From NCBI RefSeq assembly GCF_023101345.1, contig NZ_CP095848.1:2735297-2799296 (forward strand): a stretch of 64,000 nt of DNA, read 5' to 3'. The first letter of the stretch is position 1. Every line of letters starts with the position of its first letter. The DNA comes from Hymenobacter sublimis. GTDB lineage: Bacteria; Bacteroidota; Bacteroidia; Cytophagales; Hymenobacteraceae. A program made the position numbers and the translations under genes. Positions 50,008-58,239 of the stretch are shown piece after piece. The notes below the pieces were generated by a model. It did not search any database. It was not told the DNA's origin and saw nothing but the letters and a program-made list of their open reading frames with translations.

Positions 50008-51013
50008 GGTGCTCCGCTTTCTTTCTGAGCAACCAAGTAGCACCGCTGCCCGAGCCGTATTACTGAGCCTCGTGCTGGGGTTACTACCACAACTAACTGC
50101 GGCCCAAGCTGCTCCAGCGGCTTCCGAAGCCCCCACTGGCCGGTTTCAGCGGCCTACCGTGCGCGTGGGCGAGGTAATTGACTACGAGCTTTTTTACCGG
50201 CACGGAGCCACCCTGGAGGTCATCTTCCCCGATTCCGCCGCCGATTTCAGCCCCTTCGAATACGTGGGGCGGCGCTACTACCCCACCCGCACCCGCCAGG
50301 GCCGCAGCCTCGACCGGGCCGTGTACCGCTTGCGCACCTTCGCCCTGGACTCCGTGCAGACGCTGGTACTGCCCGTAACCGTGCTCAGCGGCCGCGACAC
50401 GCTGCTGCTGCCCACCGCCCCGGCCCAGGTCCGGCTGGTGCGCACCGCTCCTACCCCCACCGGCGCCGGCGAAGCGCCCGTGCTGCGCCAGAACTTGCAG
50501 CTGCTGCCCGTGGAACCCCAGTTCAACTACCCGTATTGGCTGGCGGGAACCGCGCTGCTGTTGCTGCTGGTGGGCGCGGTGGTGCTGGGCTTCCGGCGCG
50601 GGCTGCGCCAACGCTACCGCCGCTACCGGCTCCGGAAAAATCACGCCTACTTTCTGGCCCAGTACGCCCGCCACGTGGAGCGCTTCACCTTGTCCCGCTC
50701 CCTGACCAACATGGAGCGCGCCATTACGCTCTGGAAAAACTACCTCTCCACGCTCGAAGACTACAACATCACCAGCCTGACCACCCGCGAAATTGTGGCC
50801 CACTACCAGAACGACGCCGACGTAAGCTTGGCCCTGCGCCTGGCCGACCGGGTTATTTATGGCAACCAGTTTTCCGAGGACGATACGGAAACCGACCTGG
50901 CTTTTGAGTTGCTGCGCAGCTTTGCCGAGCGGCAGTACACCCACGTATTGCGTCAGCTAGGTGAGCCCGTGGCTGCAGGCACGGCGCGGCGGCCCCAGGC
51001 TCCGGCGGCTTAG
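50000..51013 (+). CDS. Membrane-anchored Bat-operon protein
   Basis: About 337 residues from GTG 50000, which overlaps the DUF58 stop; GTG 50009 is an alternative. A signal peptide (RAVLLSLVLGLLPQLTAAQ) is followed by a periplasmic beta domain (GRFQRPTVRVGEVIDYELFYRH, hallmark VRVGEVIDY), as in BatD-like proteins. A single transmembrane helix LAGTALLLLLVGAVVLGF lies at about residue 185, then a basic stop-transfer stretch and a cytoplasmic helical domain. I do not recognise a named family. Context places it in an aerotolerance-type complex with DUF58 and the VWA protein. Confidence 0.8.
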   Translation: MGKVLRFLSEQPSSTAARAVLLSLVLGLLPQLTAAQAAPAASEAPTGRFQRPTVRVGEVIDYELFYRHGATLEVIFPDSAADFSPFEYVGRRYYPTRTRQGRSLDRAVYRLRTFALDSVQTLVLPVTVLSGRDTLLLPTAPAQVRLVRTAPTPTGAGEAPVLRQNLQLLPVEPQFNYPYWLAGTALLLLLVGAVVLGFRRGLRQRYRRYRLRKNHAYFLAQYARHVERFTLSRSLTNMERAITLWKNYLSTLEDYNITSLTTREIVAHYQNDADVSLALRLADRVIYGNQFSEDDTETDLAFELLRSFAERQYTHVLRQLGEPVAAGTARRPQAPAA

Positions 51014-51034
51014 CCGCCAGACCGGCCGAATCAC

Positions 51035-51042
51035 TACTTTTG
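51035..51042 (+). promoter_or_regulatory. -7 box just before the VWA gene
   Basis: TACTTTTG ends 4 bp before ATG 51047 and follows the preceding stop by 21 bp. The VWA gene can therefore be transcribed from its own leaderless promoter as well as by read-through. Confidence 0.6.
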
Positions 51043-51046
51043 CCCT

Positions 51047-52096
51047 ATGCCGCAGCTCTGGCCCGATGTATTGGCTCCCGTGCTGGATAGCGTGCGCTAC
51101 GCTACCCTGGCCAGCTATACCTGGGAGCAGCCCCGCCTGCTGCTGCTGCTGCCGCTAGTGCCCCTGCTGTTTGTGCTACGCTGGGCTCTAGCTCGCCGGC
51201 ACCGAGCCAAGTTGGGGGTAGCCTTTGTGGCCGGGCAGCTGCCGCGCGACTGGAGTACGGTGCTCCGCTTTCTGCCCGATGTGGTGCTGGCCCTGAGCAT
51301 GGGCTTTGCCATTCTGGCCCTGGCCCGTCCCCAGCGCACCGATGAGCGGGTAGTGCAAAGCGGCGAAGGCATTGATATTCTGCTGGTGCTGGACGTGTCG
51401 GGCTCCATGGAGCTGCAGGATTTGCGCCCCAACCGCTTGGAAGCTGCTAAGCGCGTAGCCCGCGGGTTTATCGACGGGCGCCAGGGCGACCGAATCGGGT
51501 TGGTGGTGTTTGCTGGCGACGCCTACTCCCTGGCCCCGCTCACCACCGACTACGACTTGCTGCGCGACAACCTCCAGAGCTTGCGCCTGGGCATGATTGC
51601 CAACGATGGCACGGCCATTGGCACGGCCCTGGGCGTGGCCACCAACCGCCTGCGCGACTCCCGCTCCCGCAGCAAAGTATGCATCCTGATTTCCGATGGC
51701 GAAAACACGGCCGGCTCCCTCGACCCGCTCACGGCGGCTCAGCTGGCCCACGCCTACGGCCTGAAGCTCTACACTATTGGGCTGGGGCAGGACGGCGTGG
51801 TGCCCTACGGCACCGACGAGACGGGCCGCACCACCTACGTTACCACGCGCCTGGATGAAACTACCATGCGGCAAATTGCCCAGGCCGGCGAAGGCCGATT
51901 TTTCCGCGCTACTGACAACGCCGGCCTGCGCGAGGTTTTCACCCAGATTAACCGCTACGAGAAGTCCGAAATCAAGCAGACCCGCTACCGCAACACCCGC
52001 GACTACTACCGCATCTACCTGTTCTGGTGCCTAGGGCTGTGGCTAGTGTGGCTGGGTTTGAAAAACACCTTCCTTACCAATGCGCTGGAAGACTAA
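51047..52096 (+). CDS. VWA domain membrane protein, BatA type
   Basis: 349 residues with two N-terminal helices (LLLLLPLVPLLFVLRW and LPDVVLALSMGFAILALARP), a von Willebrand A domain and a C-terminal helix (YLFWCLGLWLVWLGL). The MIDAS motif is complete: DVSGSM at about residue 116, a Thr in APLTTDYD (about 165) and ILISDGENTAG (about 220). Members of the BatA group take part in aerotolerance or envelope stress complexes with MoxR ATPases. The usual BatB and TPR genes do not follow; YggS does. Confidence 0.9.
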   Translation: MPQLWPDVLAPVLDSVRYATLASYTWEQPRLLLLLPLVPLLFVLRWALARRHRAKLGVAFVAGQLPRDWSTVLRFLPDVVLALSMGFAILALARPQRTDERVVQSGEGIDILLVLDVSGSMELQDLRPNRLEAAKRVARGFIDGRQGDRIGLVVFAGDAYSLAPLTTDYDLLRDNLQSLRLGMIANDGTAIGTALGVATNRLRDSRSRSKVCILISDGENTAGSLDPLTAAQLAHAYGLKLYTIGLGQDGVVPYGTDETGRTTYVTTRLDETTMRQIAQAGEGRFFRATDNAGLREVFTQINRYEKSEIKQTRYRNTRDYYRIYLFWCLGLWLVWLGLKNTFLTNALED

Positions 52097-52098
52097 AT

Positions 52099-52321
52099 TA
52101 CGGATTGAAGCGGCTTAACACGGAGGTACTCAGATTTCATGAGGGGCGCAGTTGAGGGCTAAACCGTAGGCTGCTTGCGTGGCTTTCTCTTTACCAAGTT
52201 TTATAAGAACTGTCCAGCCCTGATGCTGTATTGCTAGTCAAAAGCCATTGTCGGCGCAGGCATGTAGCTTTGTCGTCCACAAAATCCGTGTACCTCTGTA
52301 TTTAATCCGCTTCAATCCGTG
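52099..52321. repeat. Inverted repeat pair enclosing the yggS promoter region
   Basis: Left arm 52099-52129 (ACGGATTGAAGCGG...GAGGTAC) and right arm 52290-52321 (GTACCTC...CCGCTTCAATCCGT) are reverse complements at about 25 of 31 positions. They enclose 160 bp without a gene, including TAGCTTTG at 52265-52272 (a -7 box for yggS). The right arm contains the yggS GTG start codon. Confidence 0.65.
52265..52272 (+). promoter_or_regulatory. -7 box for yggS
   Basis: TAGCTTTG fits TAnnTTTG, 46 bp before the GTG start, inside the inverted-repeat pair. The -33 element is unclear. Confidence 0.5.
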
Positions 52322-52981
52322 ATTCGCGACAACCTGCACCGCATTCAGCAAGACCTTGCCGGCACGGCCGCCCGACTAGTGGCCGTCACGAAAACGCATC
52401 CGGTAGAGCGCCTGCGCGAAGCCTATGAGGCCGGAGCCCGCATCTTCGGCGAAAACCGGGTGCAGGAAATGGCGGCCAAGCAGCCGGAGTTACCTGCCGA
52501 TGTGCAGTGGCACCTGATTGGGCATTTGCAAACCAACAAGGTCAAGTACATTGCTCCTTTTGTGCACACCATTCAGAGCATCGACAGCCTAAAGTTGCTG
52601 CTGGAAATTGAGCGGCAAGCGGCCCGGCACAACCGCGTGATTGAGGGGCTGCTGCAGTTTCATATTGCCGCCGAAGAAACCAAAACAGGTTTGAGCCTGC
52701 CGGAAGCCGAGCAGATGTTGCAGTCGGCGGAGTTTCGGGGGTTGCAGCACGTGCGCCTGACCGGCGTGATGGGCATTGCCACCAACACCCCGGATGAGGA
52801 CCAGTTGCGCCGGGAGTTCCGGCAGCTTCGCGGCTACTTCGACAAGCTGAAAGCGCTGTACTTTGCTGAGGATGAGGCGTTCCGGGAAATTTCTATGGGC
52901 ATGAGCTCCGACTACCCCCTGGCCCTGCGGGAAGGCAGCACGCTTATTCGGGTGGGCAGCGCTATTTTTGGCTCCCGCTAA
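52319..52981 (+). CDS. YggS/PROSC family PLP homeostasis protein
   Basis: A 220-residue single-domain PLP-binding protein that buffers pyridoxal phosphate and has no known catalytic turnover. The PLP-lysine is in RLVAVTKTHPVERL (about residue 25), followed by FGENRVQEM, WHLIGHLQTNKVKYI (about 72), QFHIAAEETKTGL and the phosphate-binding end SMGMSSDYPLALREGSTLIR (about 195, hallmark SMGMSSD). The GTG start falls within a repeat arm, but the N terminus (MIRDNLHRIQ) is family-like. Confidence 0.92.
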   Translation: MIRDNLHRIQQDLAGTAARLVAVTKTHPVERLREAYEAGARIFGENRVQEMAAKQPELPADVQWHLIGHLQTNKVKYIAPFVHTIQSIDSLKLLLEIERQAARHNRVIEGLLQFHIAAEETKTGLSLPEAEQMLQSAEFRGLQHVRLTGVMGIATNTPDEDQLRREFRQLRGYFDKLKALYFAEDEAFREISMGMSSDYPLALREGSTLIRVGSAIFGSR

Positions 52982-52991
52982 CGAGTAGCTT

Positions 52992-53066
52992 ACCGTTGTC
53001 AGGGAGTAGTGGTTGCGTAGCCGACAGGAGCGCTAGTCTGACAACCAACAACCAGTAACTGACAAC
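52992..53066. repeat. Imperfect inverted repeat of GTTGTCAG / CTGACAAC words
   Basis: GTTGTCAGGGAGTAGTGGTTG (52995-53015) is mirrored by CAACCAGTAACTGACAAC (53049-53066). An extra CTGACAACCAACAAC word lies just before it. It lies in the gap between yggS and the DUF423 gene, upstream of the latter. Confidence 0.5.
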
Positions 53067-53112
53067 AATAAACCACCGGTTCACTACCACTTAACACCTC
53101 CAACAGACTCCT

Positions 53113-53490
53113 ATGACGGCTCGTCTTATTCTTCAATTGGCAGCCCTGCTCGGGGCTTTGGGCGTGGGCATCGGGGCATTCGGGGCGCATGGCTTGCGCA
53201 AAATGCTGGAAGCATCTGGCCGCTTCGAAACGTTTGAAACCGCCGTGCGCTACCAGTTTTACCACGCCTTGGCTTTGCTGGCGGTAGGCATTTTGCTGCA
53301 CGTAAAGCCGGAATTGCGCAGTCTGGGCACGGTAGCCTGGCTGTGGCTGGGTGGCGTGCTCGTGTTCAGCGGCTCGCTTTACGTGCTGTGCCTGACGGGC
53401 ATTACCAAGCTGGGGGCCGTTACGCCCATCGGGGGCGTATTGCTTGTTGCCGGCTGGATTGTGCTGCTGCTGGCCGCCCGCCACGTATAG
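53113..53490 (+). CDS. DUF423 family small membrane protein
   Basis: A 125-residue inner-membrane protein with four hydrophobic segments. It has the DUF423 hallmark GIGAFGAHGLRKML near residue 20 and YHALALLAVGIL near 55, then a GVLVFSGSLYVLCLTG helix and a final GGVLLVAGWIVLLLAA helix. Its role is not established. It ends at a bidirectional terminator. Confidence 0.9.
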   Translation: MTARLILQLAALLGALGVGIGAFGAHGLRKMLEASGRFETFETAVRYQFYHALALLAVGILLHVKPELRSLGTVAWLWLGGVLVFSGSLYVLCLTGITKLGAVTPIGGVLLVAGWIVLLLAARHV

Positions 53491-53511
53491 CGCAAGATGC
53501 TGCCCCAAACA

Positions 53512-53541
53512 AAAAAGGCTTGCCGAATGGCAAGCCTTTTT
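53512..53541. terminator. Bidirectional terminator between DUF423 and DUF1573 genes
   Basis: AAAAAGGCTTGCC pairs perfectly with GGCAAGCCTTTTT around GAAT. It has A/T runs on both sides and serves both convergent genes. Confidence 0.93.
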
Positions 53542-53565
53542 GCTTTCTGTACCGAAGCGCACTGC

Positions 53566-54105
53566 TTAGGAAGCCTTTCGCTTGGCTTTGATTTTATTGT
53601 CGCTGATTTTGGTTTTCTGCTTGGCTTCTTTCACGTCAGCGGGGGCCGATACGTCGGAGGAAGCGGGAGCTACGTTCATGGCCGCGGCGGCATCTTTCAC
53701 GTCGCCCACCAGCGACACCATGGCGTTACCACCGGCCGAGTTAGACTCAATGGTCAGCACTTTGTTTTGAATGCCCATTTTGCCGGCCGAATTGAACTTG
53801 GCCGTAACCGTGCCCGATTTGCCAGGCATCACGGGTTCCTTGGTCCAATCGGGGGTAGTGCAACCGCAGCTCACGCCGATGTTGGAAATCACCAGGGGTT
53901 GAGTGCCTACGTTCTTGAACTTAAAGGTGTGCTCTACCACGTCGCCGGTTTTGATGGAGCCGAAGTCGTACTTCATTTCCTCAAACTGGATTTGCGGGCC
54001 GGCCACTTTGGTTTGGGCATTGGCCGGCTTCACGGCTGCCGTCTGTGCCTGGGCCGCCAAGCCCATTACGGACAGCGAAAGAGCAAGGAAAAGTGCTTTT
54101 TTCAT
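53566..54105 (-). CDS. DUF1573 exported protein
   Basis: 179 residues with a signal peptide ending GLAAQAQ (about 21). The DUF1573 Ig-like domain covers residues 38-135: MKYDFGSIKTGDVVEHTFKFKNVGTQPL (hallmark FGSIKTGD), the conserved ISNIGVSCGCTTPDW, then GKSGTVTAKFNSAGKMG. The tail is a low-complexity Ala/Lys extension. Members are periplasmic or surface proteins with no established activity. The two cysteines of CGC are conserved. Confidence 0.88.
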   Translation of the reverse strand: MKKALFLALSLSVMGLAAQAQTAAVKPANAQTKVAGPQIQFEEMKYDFGSIKTGDVVEHTFKFKNVGTQPLVISNIGVSCGCTTPDWTKEPVMPGKSGTVTAKFNSAGKMGIQNKVLTIESNSAGGNAMVSLVGDVKDAAAAMNVAPASSDVSAPADVKEAKQKTKISDNKIKAKRKAS

Positions 54106-54304
54106 GGAATGAAAGCTTGAATGCGTTGGAGGTAAACAAAAATACGAGTTTCGGGGCCCGAGCCAAGTTACGTGCCAGTTTTCACCTGCGCCCCTGAAGC
54201 TGACGTGAAGAACAACAGCAACCCAACAAGGTTCCGTTCTTTTTCAGCCTACTTCTGTCCTTCCGAGCATTCTGCGCATCAAGCAGGACGCTTGAAAGGA
54301 CACT

Positions 54305-55729
54305 TCAGTCCTGGGTTTCGTCGGCGAGCAGTTTCTTGTTGAAGTTCAACAGGAACAGCTTTTCCGAGGAACGGGTAACGGCCGTGTACAGCCACCGGGC
54401 AAATTCGCTGTTTACCATGTCCTCCTTCAGGAAACCGTGGTCCACGAAAACGGCCTGCCACTGTCCGCCTTGTGCTTTATGGCAGGTAAGGGCGTAGGCG
54501 AATTTTACTTGCAGAGCGTTCAAAAAGGGGTCCTTACGCATAGCCGCGGTCCGCTCCTTTTTGGTTTCGAGGTGGGCATAGTCGGCACTCACGGCGTCGT
54601 AAAGGGCCTTGTTTCGGTCGGCGGGCAGGGCCGGGCTTTCGGTGTGCAGGGTGTCGAGCAGGAGCTTGATTTCCATGTCGGGCTCGTCGGGGTAGTCCAC
54701 GAGGCGCACGCGGGCATCGGCGAAGCGGAAGCCGAACTCCTCGGTAAGCCGCACAATTTTCACTACCTGCACAAAGTCGCCGTTGGCCAAAAACCCGATT
54801 TCTGAATCCTTGGGCAGCCAGTAGTAATTGTTGCGCACCACCATTAGGTAGTCGCCCGACTCAATTTCATCCTCGGCCTCAAACAGAATGCGCCGGATGT
54901 ACTGGTTGTACTGGTTGGCGTTTTTGTTGGAGCGGCAGATGATGGTGCTGTTCTCGTGGCCGAAGTTCTTGTAGGCCCAGCGCAGGCCGTCTTCCAGCTT
55001 GTCGCCACCCATCGAGAAAATATCGGGGTAGCCTTTGGTGAAAAAGGTAATCTGGGGGTGCTCCTCGCGCAGTTCTTCGCGCAGCACTGTGGCGTTCATC
55101 AGTATCCCCGACTGCTCGGCCTGGCGCATCACCTGGCGCAATTCCACCGAATCGACCTGGGCGCGGAAGCGGTGGCGCAGCAGCTCGGCGTCGAGGGCGG
55201 GGCTGAGCAGTTGGCCCACCGGCGGCAGCTGGGCCGTGTCACCGATGAGCAACAGGCGGTTCGAGGTTTTCTCGAACACGTAGTTCATCAAATCGTCGAG
55301 CAGGCCGTTTTCGCCAAAAGCCTTTTCGTCGGAAATCATCGAGGCTTCGTCCACGATGAAAAGCGTGTCTTGGGCGCGGTTAGGCTGGCGCTGAAACGAG
55401 AGGCCTTGGCTGGGCGAACCGCTGGTTTGGCGGTAAATCTTCTTGTGAATGGTGCTGGCTGCTACCCCCGAGTAAGTGCTCATTACCTTGGCCGCGCGGC
55501 CGGTAGGAGCCATCAGCACGTACTTGCGGCCCATGCGGTGCAGCCACTGCACCAGGGCGCTAACCACGGTGGTTTTGCCCGTACCGGCGTACCCGCGCAG
55601 AATAAAGGCCTTGCGCCCCGGCAAAGCGTCGCCCAGAAAGCCATCCATCTGTCGAAACAGTGTAGCCTGGTCCTGGGTAGGTTCGTAGGGGAAATAGTCG
55701 CGGACGGAGGGAGTTCTAACGGAGAGCAT
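54305..55729 (-). CDS. RecD-like ATP-dependent DNA helicase (SF1)
   Basis: A 474-residue superfamily 1 helicase without RecBC partners in the window. Walker A is in LRGYAGTGKTTVVSAL (about residue 40), motif Ia in LMAPTGRAAKVM, DEAS-type motif II in LFIVDEASMISD (about 125), and LLLIGDTAQLPPVG (motif III, about 165). The C-terminal UvrD-type end has FAYALTCHKAQGGQW (motif V) and LYTAVTRSSEKLFL (motif VI). The start at 55729 (MLSVRTPSV) is chosen because a TAGCTTTG promoter box at 55748-55755 would lie at the upstream alternative (55750). Confidence 0.9.
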   Translation of the reverse strand: MLSVRTPSVRDYFPYEPTQDQATLFRQMDGFLGDALPGRKAFILRGYAGTGKTTVVSALVQWLHRMGRKYVLMAPTGRAAKVMSTYSGVAASTIHKKIYRQTSGSPSQGLSFQRQPNRAQDTLFIVDEASMISDEKAFGENGLLDDLMNYVFEKTSNRLLLIGDTAQLPPVGQLLSPALDAELLRHRFRAQVDSVELRQVMRQAEQSGILMNATVLREELREEHPQITFFTKGYPDIFSMGGDKLEDGLRWAYKNFGHENSTIICRSNKNANQYNQYIRRILFEAEDEIESGDYLMVVRNNYYWLPKDSEIGFLANGDFVQVVKIVRLTEEFGFRFADARVRLVDYPDEPDMEIKLLLDTLHTESPALPADRNKALYDAVSADYAHLETKKERTAAMRKDPFLNALQVKFAYALTCHKAQGGQWQAVFVDHGFLKEDMVNSEFARWLYTAVTRSSEKLFLLNFNKKLLADETQD

Positions 55730-55747
55730 AGGGGTGTATTCGGGTAA

Positions 55748-55755
55748 CAAAGCTA
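55748..55755 (-). promoter_or_regulatory. -7 box for the RecD-like helicase
   Basis: TAGCTTTG on the minus strand in the 33-bp gap after the histidine kinase stop, 18 bp before the ATG at 55729. It shows the helicase has its own promoter and supports the shorter start. Confidence 0.6.
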
Positions 55756-55762
55756 CGCCGCT

Positions 55763-57979
55763 TTAAGCTCCCGGCAGGGTTACAACAAACCTCGAGCCCC
55801 TACCCTCCTCCGACTCGGCCCGGATGGTGCCCCCGTGGCTTTTCACGATGTCGTAGCTCAAGGAAAGACCCAGGCCCGTGCCCTCACCAGCGGGCTTGGT
55901 AGTGAAGAAAGGCTGAAAGATGTTGGCTAAAACCTCAGGCGACATGCCGGCGCCGTTGTCCTGCACCCAAATTTCCACCCCATTCAGCCCGGCCTGGGTG
56001 CCTACTTTCACTAGCGGCTGGTAGTTTGTCTCGCCGGTTTGCTGGCGCTGGGCCACAGCATATAAGGCGTTCGTGAACAGATTCAGCAGCACGCGCCCCA
56101 TATCAGAGGGCACCATGGCTAGTGAGGGTAGATTGGGGGCCAGGTCCGTTTCAACCCCAACGGTCAGGGCTTGGTCGCGCAGCTCGGGGCTTTGCCGGGC
56201 CAGTTGCAGGTATTCCAGCAGCAGGGCGTTCAGGTCGGTGGGCTCGCGCTGCCCGGTACCGGCGCGGGAGTGCTCCAGCATGTCTTTGATAATGGCGGAG
56301 GCCCGGATGCCGTGTTGGCTGATTTCCTGCAAATTCTGCCGCAGCCCCAGCAGAATCTTCTGCTCCAACCCGGGCTTGCTACCCACTTCATGCATGGTAT
56401 CGACCATGGTGGTACTGACCTCGGCAAACCGCTTCATGAAGTTAAGCGGGTTCTGCAACTCGTGGGCGATGCCCGCCGATACCTCGCCCACGAAGGCCCA
56501 CTTCTCGGACTGTACCAGCTGGTGTTGGGTAGCGCGCAGCTGGGCCAACGTCTGCTTGTTCAAGTGCAGCTGCCGGTACACGGCCAAGCCCAGCCCCGAA
56601 ATCAATAGAATAGCCACGGCCGCTACCCCTAGCAACTGATTCCGCTGCCGGAGGCGTAGGCCCTGCAGGCTTTTTTCGTGGCGCAGGCGTATAATCTGGT
56701 TGTTTTGAGCCTGTTCTATTCGTTCTCCTTCGTACTGAGCCAGCAGGTTGTTGCCCTGGGCCGCATTCAGGGTATCCATTAGGTCGAGGTAGATTCGGGT
56801 GTACCTGCGCAGGGGCTCGGCCGCGCCCCGGGCATCCTGGAAGCGAATAATCTGTTTTAAGTACTTGGGACGCAGCATCTGAAAATTAGCGGCCGTGGCT
56901 TTTTCGTAGGCCCGCTGCCAGGCCGCATCGGCCCGGGGGTAGTCCTGCCGGGCAGTGTAATACTGGGCCCAGGTGGCATCGAGGGCAAACTCACCGGGGC
57001 GGCCCGTGATAGGCATGCGCAGGGAATCGGCAATTTGCTGAGCCCGGGCGAGCAAGGGCCCTACCTGCTGGGGTTGGTGCTGGGCCAGCAACACCTGGCT
57101 TTTCAGCACGAGGCCGTACGCCGTAAATGGCAGCTTATCGACTGAGTCGAGGCGGGCCGTTTCCAGGGTTTGATTGGCGTAGCGCAGGGCTGCTACAAGG
57201 TTGCCCTGCTGCAGGTAGAGCTTGGTTACGGCCTGCAGCCCAAACAGGCGCTGGAGCCCCTTGATGCGGTATTTCCGGTTCAGTTCTGACGCCTGCTTTA
57301 GGTACTGCAGTGCTTTCTGGGCGTTGCCCCACTCCGCGTAGGTTGTGCCCGCCACCATCAGCTCGTTGGTGTATAAGCGGCGGTGAAACCCCTGAAACAG
57401 GTCCGCCGCGTGCAGGTAGTAGCTAATGGCCTGGTTGTAGTCGCCGCGGTGGCGGAAGGTGCCGCCCAGCACCAGGTAGCAAGCCGCCTGATTTTCAATG
57501 GCTCCCTGCACCCGGTACTGCGTGAGCTTGCGGCTAAGATAGGCAAAGCGGGCGTCGGATTCCCGCAGCTCATTGTAGAGCGGACCCAGGTCAATCAAAA
57601 GCAAAGGAATGGGGTGCCGGGCCTCGTCAAACAGCTCAATGGCTTGGTGCAGAGCATCCAAAGCCTGGCGGGGCTGGCGGGTTTTCACCCAGAAATTCAC
57701 GCCAGCCCGCAGCTCTCGGTACGGAGCTTCATCCAACTGCTGCGTGCGGGCGTTCAACCGGAACAGTTCATCCAGGAGGGGAAGTACTTGCACGCGCCGC
57801 CGCACTTCGGTCAGCTCCACTACATCCAGCATGTGGGTAAGCGTCCGCACCCGAGCGGTATCCGCTTGCTGGCGCCGCAACACGTGGTTAAGCGAATCAA
57901 AGTCGGCGGCCCAGTACCCGTGTTGTGCTACCATAGGCCGGCCTACCAGCAGCAGTAGCACCGTAATAATCCACTTCAT
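55763..57979 (-). CDS. TPR-sensor histidine kinase (orphan)
   Basis: 738 residues from MKWIITVLLLLVGRPMVAQ, a signal peptide. A periplasmic region of about 400 residues consists of TPR-like helix pairs (e.g. AEWGNAQKALQYLKQASEL, YYLHAADLF). One transmembrane helix (LGVAAVAILLISGLGLAVY) lies near 455 and is followed by a short coil. The HisKA box is AFVGEVSAGIAHELQNPLNF (His in AHELQNPL, about 520), then the N box NLFTNALYAV, G1 VQDNGAGMS, F box FQPFFTTK and G2 GTGLGLSLS. The kinase is complete. No response regulator gene is adjacent, so its partner is elsewhere. The signal sensed by the TPR domain is unknown. Confidence 0.92.
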   Translation of the reverse strand: MKWIITVLLLLVGRPMVAQHGYWAADFDSLNHVLRRQQADTARVRTLTHMLDVVELTEVRRRVQVLPLLDELFRLNARTQQLDEAPYRELRAGVNFWVKTRQPRQALDALHQAIELFDEARHPIPLLLIDLGPLYNELRESDARFAYLSRKLTQYRVQGAIENQAACYLVLGGTFRHRGDYNQAISYYLHAADLFQGFHRRLYTNELMVAGTTYAEWGNAQKALQYLKQASELNRKYRIKGLQRLFGLQAVTKLYLQQGNLVAALRYANQTLETARLDSVDKLPFTAYGLVLKSQVLLAQHQPQQVGPLLARAQQIADSLRMPITGRPGEFALDATWAQYYTARQDYPRADAAWQRAYEKATAANFQMLRPKYLKQIIRFQDARGAAEPLRRYTRIYLDLMDTLNAAQGNNLLAQYEGERIEQAQNNQIIRLRHEKSLQGLRLRQRNQLLGVAAVAILLISGLGLAVYRQLHLNKQTLAQLRATQHQLVQSEKWAFVGEVSAGIAHELQNPLNFMKRFAEVSTTMVDTMHEVGSKPGLEQKILLGLRQNLQEISQHGIRASAIIKDMLEHSRAGTGQREPTDLNALLLEYLQLARQSPELRDQALTVGVETDLAPNLPSLAMVPSDMGRVLLNLFTNALYAVAQRQQTGETNYQPLVKVGTQAGLNGVEIWVQDNGAGMSPEVLANIFQPFFTTKPAGEGTGLGLSLSYDIVKSHGGTIRAESEEGRGSRFVVTLPGA

Positions 57980-58239
57980 AACAATTGAGCGCGGCACCAC
58001 TGGAGGTGCTGGCCGGCCCGCCAAGTTGGGAAGAAAACAGCAGACTCCGGCCTGACCTGGGCCCCGAAGCTCGGGCTTTCCAGGCCCACCCTTCGCTGCT
58101 CCCGTAGCCGACTGCGGAGTAGCTTCCTACCAAGGCCAGACGAAGCAATTGCCGTGATGCCCGCAAGGTTCCGTATATTTTGCAGGTTGCAGGGCCCGCG
58201 CGGTGCCCGTGGTTTTCCTTCGTACTCAGCCTGTTGGCA

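Noticed and set aside
50093..50944. 283-residue Gln/Gly/Val-rich frame on the minus strand in the Bat cluster
   Set aside because: Composition is that of an antisense shadow, and the plus-strand membrane protein has a signal peptide, a helix and translational coupling.
54956..55747. 263-residue open frame antisense to the RecD-like helicase
   Set aside because: The helicase frame on the opposite strand carries complete SF1 motifs; this is a high-GC shadow.
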